A DNA stretch of 9,208 nucleotides from Prevotella sp. (GTDB lineage: Bacteria > Bacteroidota > Bacteroidia > Bacteroidales > Bacteroidaceae): assembly GCA_017428805.1 (NCBI GenBank), contig JAFRQC010000011.1, positions 1 to 9,208 of the forward strand, in the 5' to 3' direction. Each line of letters begins with the position of its first letter. Within the stretch, counting starts at the first letter, position 1. The notes beneath the pieces were generated by a model. The model searched no databases and was not told the DNA's origin. It saw nothing but the letters and a program-made list of their open reading frames with translations. The translations under genes were made by a program, and so were the position numbers. Below are positions 5,463-9,208 of this stretch, piece after piece.

Positions 5463-6179
5463 TTACGACCTCCGCAGATCCTTCAGCTTCTGCTTGTAGG
5501 CCTTGCGCAGCTTGCGAACAGCCTTGTCACGTATCTGGCGCACACGCTCACGCTTCAGATCCATATCCTCTGCAATCTCAGCCATCGTCTCACGCTCTTG
5601 GGTAATGCCGAAGAAGGCGTTCACCACCTGACTCTCACGCTGGTTCAACGACAATAGGGCAAACTCTACGGCATTCTCGACGGCCTCGGAGTGTACACGC
5701 TCGTCAGCCATAGGTGCATCAGGATTCACCAGCACAGACAACAGGCTCGTATTCGTACGATGGCCAAGAGGGGCATCCACAGACAACGGCTTGCTCTGCT
5801 GGTGGGCCGTCGGATCACCCAGCGCATCCTTGGGCACCTGATAGAGTCCGGCCTGCTGAGAGATAGCCTTCTCTATCTGACTACGAATGTGCCCAGCAGC
5901 GAAATTCACGAATCTCACGCCTTTCTCACCGTCGAACTTCGTGGCAGCCTTCATCAGTCCGATGTTGCCTTCACTCACCAGATCCTCCATCGCCAAACCG
6001 TTACCTTTATACTGACGGGCTATCACCACCACAAACTTCAGATTTGCCTCCACCAGTCGTCCCAACGCCTTATCGTCGCCTTGCTTGATCTTCCGCGAGA
6101 GTTCACGTTCCTCTTCGTTGCTGAGCAGGTTGTTGTGCCCTATCTCGTCCAGATACTTGTTCAATGCACTATCTTCCAT
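5463..6179 (-). CDS. Short alternative sigma-70 family factor lacking most of region 3
   Basis: A 238-aa sigma-70-family protein that should bind core RNA polymerase and direct it to promoters. Region 1.2 (about 3-34, SALNKYLDEIGHNNLLSNEE) resembles Bacteroidetes RpoD. Region 2 (about 38-108) has the core-binding stretch GLAMEDLVSEGNIGLMKAA. Region 3.0/3.1 is almost absent: only about 22 residues (111-132) stand where RpoD has about 60. The 3.2 linker follows (SVDAPLGHRTNTSLLSVLV), then region 4 (about 167-228) with a helix-turn-helix ending RERVRQIRDKAVRKLR. In region 2.3/2.4 the melting pair WW is replaced by G96-H97, and the -12 contact positions Q437/T440 (E. coli numbering) are S100 and E103. 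I chose the ATG at 6179 because it matches the RpoD-like N-terminus and follows a -7 box; a frame upstream to 6338 is open but not sigma-like. It is a paralogue of the housekeeping factor; its target promoters are unknown. Confidence 0.93.
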   Translation of the reverse strand: MEDSALNKYLDEIGHNNLLSNEEERELSRKIKQGDDKALGRLVEANLKFVVVIARQYKGNGLAMEDLVSEGNIGLMKAATKFDGEKGVRFVNFAAGHIRSQIEKAISQQAGLYQVPKDALGDPTAHQQSKPLSVDAPLGHRTNTSLLSVLVNPDAPMADERVHSEAVENAVEFALLSLNQRESQVVNAFFGITQERETMAEIAEDMDLKRERVRQIRDKAVRKLRKAYKQKLKDLRRS

Positions 6180-6204
6180 AAATCTGTTCTTTTGTTTCTG
6201 TTTG

Positions 6205-6236
6205 CAAATATAATGAAAATCCTCCACTTTTGCCAA
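6205..6236 (-). promoter_or_regulatory. Promoter of the sigma gene (minus strand)
   Basis: On the minus strand TATATTTG (complement of 6205-6212) fits the TAnnTTTG -7 box. TTGG (complement of 6233-6236) is a partial -33 box 20 bp upstream. Transcription would start at about 6198, leaving a leader of about 20 nt before the ATG at 6179. This supports that start over the longer upstream frame. Confidence 0.65.
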
Positions 6237-6291
6237 TGAACGAGCCAAAAACACACCGATTTTTAAGAAAAGTTTTCTCTTTTTGCGCTTC

Positions 6292-6325
6292 CTTGCATCC
6301 GTTTGGAAAATAATTCGTAATTTTG
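6292..6325 (+). promoter_or_regulatory. greA promoter
   Basis: TAATTTTG (6318-6325) is a full -7 match. The best -33 candidate is CTTG (6292-6295), 22 bp upstream, so it is slightly off in sequence and spacing. The leader to the ATG at 6356 would be about 25 nt and lacks a clear ribosome-binding site. It diverges from the sigma promoter, with about 80 bp between the two -7 boxes' upstream elements and no recognised operator. Confidence 0.6.
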
Positions 6326-6355
6326 CACCATTAATCATAAAACAAAAGAGGATTC

Positions 6356-6820
6356 ATGGAATACATGTCACAAGAGGGCTACGACAAGCTCGTGGCCGAA
6401 TTACGTCATATGGAGAGTGTGGAACTGCCACAGGTAAGGGATGCCATCGCAGAGGCCCGCGACAAGGGCGATCTCAGCGAGAACTTCGAATACCATGCCG
6501 CCAAGCGCGAACAAGCCCGTCTGCTGGGACGCATCCGATTCAAGCAGAAGGTGCTTGCCAATGCACGGGTTATCGATATGTCGCGACTGGGTACTGACAG
6601 CGTACAGCTGCTCAGCAAGGTGGAGATGACCAATCTTGCCACCAATGCCCGTATGACTTACACCATCGCCAGCCCCAATGAGGCTAACCTGCGTGAAGGC
6701 AAGATCTCTATCAAGTCACCCATCGCACAGGCGCTGCTGAACAAGAAAGTAGGTGATGTCGTAGAGGTACGCGTGCCGGCAGGTATGATGAAACTCCGCA
6801 TCGAGAGCATTTCACTTTAA
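6356..6820 (+). CDS. greA: Transcription elongation factor GreA
   Basis: Rescues backtracked RNA polymerase by entering its secondary channel and stimulating cleavage of the nascent RNA. At 154 aa it is the usual GreA size. The N-terminal coiled coil (about 5-75) carries the catalytic-tip motif ARDKGDLSENFEYHAAK, with acidic residues D39 and E42 equivalent to D41 and E44 of E. coli GreA. The C-terminal FKBP-like domain (about 80-154) has EANLREGKISIKSPIAQALL and KKVGDVVEVRVPAG. The start MEYMSQEGYDKL matches the MAYMSEEGYKKL type of Bacteroidetes GreA, so 6356 is preferred over the ATG at 6365. It leads a probable operon: the next gene starts 24 bp after its stop, and I see no promoter or terminator between them. 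Confidence 0.97.
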   Translation: MEYMSQEGYDKLVAELRHMESVELPQVRDAIAEARDKGDLSENFEYHAAKREQARLLGRIRFKQKVLANARVIDMSRLGTDSVQLLSKVEMTNLATNARMTYTIASPNEANLREGKISIKSPIAQALLNKKVGDVVEVRVPAGMMKLRIESISL

Positions 6821-6844
6821 GATGATCATAAACGGATTTGCAGT

Positions 6845-8410
6845 ATGAAAAAGATACGGCCCATTTCACTTTTCGCCTTTTCATGTATCGTGAGCATAGG
6901 GACGTTGTTGCTATACAACATTCCCTTCTTTAATTATGTATCTCAGAATACCAATGAAAGTACAGGCGGGATTATATTTCTGCAGGCGTCACTTGTTATT
7001 ATCATGCTGGCGCTCAACTTCATGTTGACCTATCTGTCGATGTGGCTGTTGAGGATAGTCGCTCGTATTCTGCTGGCAATCTTTGCCATCATCAATGCCA
7101 CGGCAGTCTATTTCATCATCACCTATAGCGCCATCATTAATGCGACAACCATCGAAAACGTATTCAATACCAGATACTCCGAAGCCTCAGGATTCTTCAG
7201 TTGGTCACTGTGGATGTTCATCGCTGTCTTTGGTGTCCTCCCCGCCTTGTATTGCCTGATGCAGCCAGTGGTTATCGGCAAAGCGAAGAAACTGGGTATC
7301 TATTGCGGCAGTTCTCTCGCTATTATCCTTCTGGTCGCATCGCTGAATATCAGCCAGACACTCTGGATCAGTCAGCACGATACGGAACTGGGCGGACTGC
7401 TACAACCCTGGTCGTATGTGGTGAATACCTGTCGTGTCATCAGCAGTTATCAGGACGAACAAGCAGAGGAGATAAAACTTCCTGACGGCACGATTACAGA
7501 CCACGAGAAGGCCGTTGTGGTGCTCGTCATCGGAGAGTCGGCACGTAAAGCCAACTTCCAGCTCTACGGCTATCAGCGTGACACCAATCCATTGCTGTCT
7601 CGGCAAGAAGGACTGAAAGTGTATCAGGCTACGGCATGTGCCACTTACACCACTGCCGGCACTAAGGCGATCCTTGAACCCAAGGACAGCGGTGATTTGT
7701 ATGAGTTGCTGCCCAACTATGCTTTCAGGACTGGTGTTGACGTGTCGTGGCGTACATCCAACTGGGGAGAGCCGCCCATCCATATCGATGAATATCTCAC
7801 TGACACAGACCTTTCCGACTTGTATCAAGGCAGGAGTAATGACTACGATGACATCCTCTATTATGGCCTTCGTGAACGTATAGAATCAAGCAAGAAGGAC
7901 AAAGTGCTGATTATCCTGCACACCAGCACCAGTCACGGCCCGAAGTACGCCGATAAATATCCCAAGCAGTTCGAGGTGTATAAGCCTGTGGCTAAAAACA
8001 TAGAGGAAGGTGAGAAGAACATCGGGATGCTGATTAATGCTTACGACAACACCATACGCTACACCGACTTCCTGCTGAACAGCCTCATCAACACCTTGCG
8101 TGAGATGAAAGACTGGCATAGTGCCATGATATTTATCTCCGACCACGGTGAATCACTGGGTGAAAACAAGATGTTCATGCACGGTCTTCCCATGAAGCTG
8201 GCACCAAAGGTGCAGTATGAGATACCATTCCTGGTATGGACCTCTGACGGTTTCAGAACGTATAAGCAGACATCAGGCTCTCAGAATGCCCCTGAAGGAG
8301 AGTTGCCAGCAGTACTCGAACAGCATTACGTCTTCCATTCCGTGCTCAACCTGCTGTCGATACAATCGCCTGCATACAACAAAGACTATGACATCTTTAC
8401 ATCCAGATAG
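6845..8410 (+). CDS. eptA: EptA-type phosphoethanolamine transferase (sulfatase fold), inner membrane
   Basis: Predicted to move phosphoethanolamine from phosphatidylethanolamine to a lipid A phosphate or another envelope glycan on the periplasmic face. At 521 aa it is slightly short for EptA (about 545). Five hydrophobic segments (about 8-30, 43-65, 69-95, 118-140, 150-169) anchor a periplasmic alkaline-phosphatase-like domain (about 220-515). Its metal and catalytic residues match EptA/MCR: E231 in VIGES, nucleophile T269 in CATYTTAGT, H364 in TSHGP, D433-H434 in SDHGESLGEN and H446 in MHGLP. The motif GYQRDTNP is also present. Unlike E. coli EptA or MCR-1, the Cys pairing with C265 is replaced by Ala at 275, and the other disulfide cysteines are largely missing. 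Lipid A is the likeliest substrate, since Bacteroidetes lipid A often carries phosphoethanolamine, but the substrate is not shown by sequence. It is probably co-transcribed with greA and with the VanW gene 12 bp downstream. Confidence 0.9.
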   Translation: MKKIRPISLFAFSCIVSIGTLLLYNIPFFNYVSQNTNESTGGIIFLQASLVIIMLALNFMLTYLSMWLLRIVARILLAIFAIINATAVYFIITYSAIINATTIENVFNTRYSEASGFFSWSLWMFIAVFGVLPALYCLMQPVVIGKAKKLGIYCGSSLAIILLVASLNISQTLWISQHDTELGGLLQPWSYVVNTCRVISSYQDEQAEEIKLPDGTITDHEKAVVVLVIGESARKANFQLYGYQRDTNPLLSRQEGLKVYQATACATYTTAGTKAILEPKDSGDLYELLPNYAFRTGVDVSWRTSNWGEPPIHIDEYLTDTDLSDLYQGRSNDYDDILYYGLRERIESSKKDKVLIILHTSTSHGPKYADKYPKQFEVYKPVAKNIEEGEKNIGMLINAYDNTIRYTDFLLNSLINTLREMKDWHSAMIFISDHGESLGENKMFMHGLPMKLAPKVQYEIPFLVWTSDGFRTYKQTSGSQNAPEGELPAVLEQHYVFHSVLNLLSIQSPAYNKDYDIFTSR

Positions 8411-8422
8411 TCAATAAAGGAC

Positions 8423-9208
8423 ATGGAACGGAAACTGTTTTGCGAAATTTCGCCCTTCACCTATCGGTTGTCGATGGAGAAGGAAATCCTGAAGCGCCAC
8501 GTTCGGGACTTGCTGCGGAAGACGCAGTTCGCCAGAGAGCGGACGGAGGATTCATTGCCCGTTGTAGTCTATCGCCACAACTCGCTCATCCGTCGGCGAC
8601 TGGGCAATGTCAATATGCAGCTGCAGGAGAACAAGGCTACGAACCTGGCCTTGGCAGTAAAGCACATCGACGGGCTGGTAATCCGCCCCGGCGAGACGTT
8701 CTCCGTTTGGAAACTCATCGGGCGCACTACCAAACGCAAGGGCTACAAAGAGGGACTCACCATCGCCAAGGGCAAACCCTCTCAGGGCATCGGCGGCGGT
8801 ATGTGTCAGTTGTCGAACCTCATCCACTGGCTCGTATTACACAGCGAGCTGACTATCACGGAACACCATCACCACGATGGACTCGACCTCTTCCCCGACT
8901 TTGGACGGCAGATTCCCTTCGGCACCGGCACCAGCATCTCTTACAACTATATCGACTACCGGTTCCGCAACGATACCCAGAACACCTATCAACTCCGACT
9001 TTGGACGGATGACGAATACCTGTGCGGCGAGCTGCGGGCTACGGAGCAGCAGCCCCATACTTTCCACATCCATGCCGAGAATGAATACTTCTCGCGTGAG
9101 AATGGTGTGGTATATCGCAACGGTGAGGTCTATCGCGACATCATCGACCGCGTCTCAGGGAAGTGCGTTGAAAGCCAGCTCATCCGCACCAACCATGCCC
9201 GGGTGATG
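8423..9208 (+). CDS. vanW: VanW family protein, 3' end beyond the window
   Basis: The frame starting ATGGAACGG at 8423 is open for 262 codons to the last base of the window; VanW proteins are about 275 aa, so only a little is missing. It begins MERKLFCEISPFTYRLSMEK, and the VanW core lies at about 88-160: RPGETFSVWKLIGR, GYKEGL, then GIGGGMCQLSNLIHWLVLHS and a His-rich HHHH stretch ending LDLFPD. The family is named after an accessory gene of the VanB vancomycin-resistance cluster, but its activity is unknown and it is common in bacteria with no link to resistance. No signal peptide or membrane segment is evident. It lies 12 bp after the transferase gene, which strongly suggests one transcript. 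No van genes are nearby, so resistance should not be inferred. Family assignment is strong. Confidence 0.93.
   Translation, partial: MERKLFCEISPFTYRLSMEKEILKRHVRDLLRKTQFARERTEDSLPVVVYRHNSLIRRRLGNVNMQLQENKATNLALAVKHIDGLVIRPGETFSVWKLIGRTTKRKGYKEGLTIAKGKPSQGIGGGMCQLSNLIHWLVLHSELTITEHHHHDGLDLFPDFGRQIPFGTGTSISYNYIDYRFRNDTQNTYQLRLWTDDEYLCGELRATEQQPHTFHIHAENEYFSRENGVVYRNGEVYRDIIDRVSGKCVESQLIRTNHARVM

Noticed and set aside
5342..5657. Small open frames over the tRNA and the sigma 3' end
   Set aside because: One is largely translated tRNA sequence and the other is antisense to sigma region 4; neither resembles a protein.
6180..6338. N-terminal extension of the sigma gene to an upstream ATG at 6338
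   Set aside because: The extra 53 residues are Lys-rich and unlike any sigma region. They would be encoded across the gene's own -7 box and the divergent greA promoter, so the ATG at 6179 is preferred.
8423..9208. Reading the VanW gene as a sign of vancomycin resistance
   Set aside because: No vanR, vanS, vanH, vanA/B or vanX genes are in the window, and VanW proteins are common outside resistance clusters.
1..9208. CRISPR array, prophage, toxin-antitoxin or other defence system
   Set aside because: No regularly spaced repeat array, integrase, transposase or defence-type protein is visible on either strand; the genes are ordinary housekeeping and envelope families.

Overview
The window looks like a chromosomal core segment of a Bacteroidota bacterium, most likely Bacteroidales (Prevotellaceae or Bacteroidaceae; I cannot place the genus). 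The main reason is promoter architecture: several genes are preceded by a TAnnTTTG -7 box with a TTTG/TTG -33 box about 20 bp upstream, and no clear Shine-Dalgarno sequences are seen. The GreA, VanW-type, EptA-type and CarB proteins also read like Bacteroidetes versions. I see no phage, plasmid, IS or CRISPR content.

Layout. 1-833 is the 3' part of a type I L-asparaginase gene (ansA), broken by an apparent one-base deletion at about 279. A strong 12-bp hairpin (851-878) closes it. 834-1298 is a 465-bp intergenic region holding an AT-only hairpin, several short direct repeats and a good promoter for carB. 1299-4559 is carB, a full-length carbamoyl-phosphate synthase large chain without carA beside it; it closely resembles the eukaryotic CAD/CPS1 type. 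An 85-bp gap with a branched inverted-repeat element leads to an IMPACT/YigZ-family gene (4645-5229). A tRNA-Ser(CGA) gene with its own promoter follows (5328-5415). It converges on a minus-strand sigma-70-family gene (5463-6179), and a shared bidirectional terminator lies between them. Divergent from the sigma gene is a probable plus-strand operon: greA (6356-6820), an EptA-type phosphoethanolamine transferase (6845-8410) and a VanW-family gene (8423 to the window end, 3' truncated).

How the genes relate. carB feeds carbamoyl phosphate to pyrimidine and arginine synthesis, while asparaginase is a separate amide-nitrogen enzyme. greA and the sigma gene both act on RNA polymerase and share a divergent intergenic region. 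The transferase and the VanW gene are 12 bp apart and both plausibly act at the cell envelope; their placement behind greA suggests co-transcription.

Most worth a second look: (1) the 238-aa sigma factor keeps regions 2 and 4 and the region 3.2 linker, but has lost most of region 3.0/3.1 and the promoter-melting Trp pair; (2) the CarB C-terminal domain carries a Trp and other residues matching the N-acetylglutamate site of animal CPS1; (3) the tRNA-Ser appears to swap the invariant G19-C56 tertiary pair for A19-U56; (4) a branched palindromic element lies after carB; (5) the asparaginase frameshift falls just before the catalytic lysine. None of this amounts to a clearly new multi-gene system.
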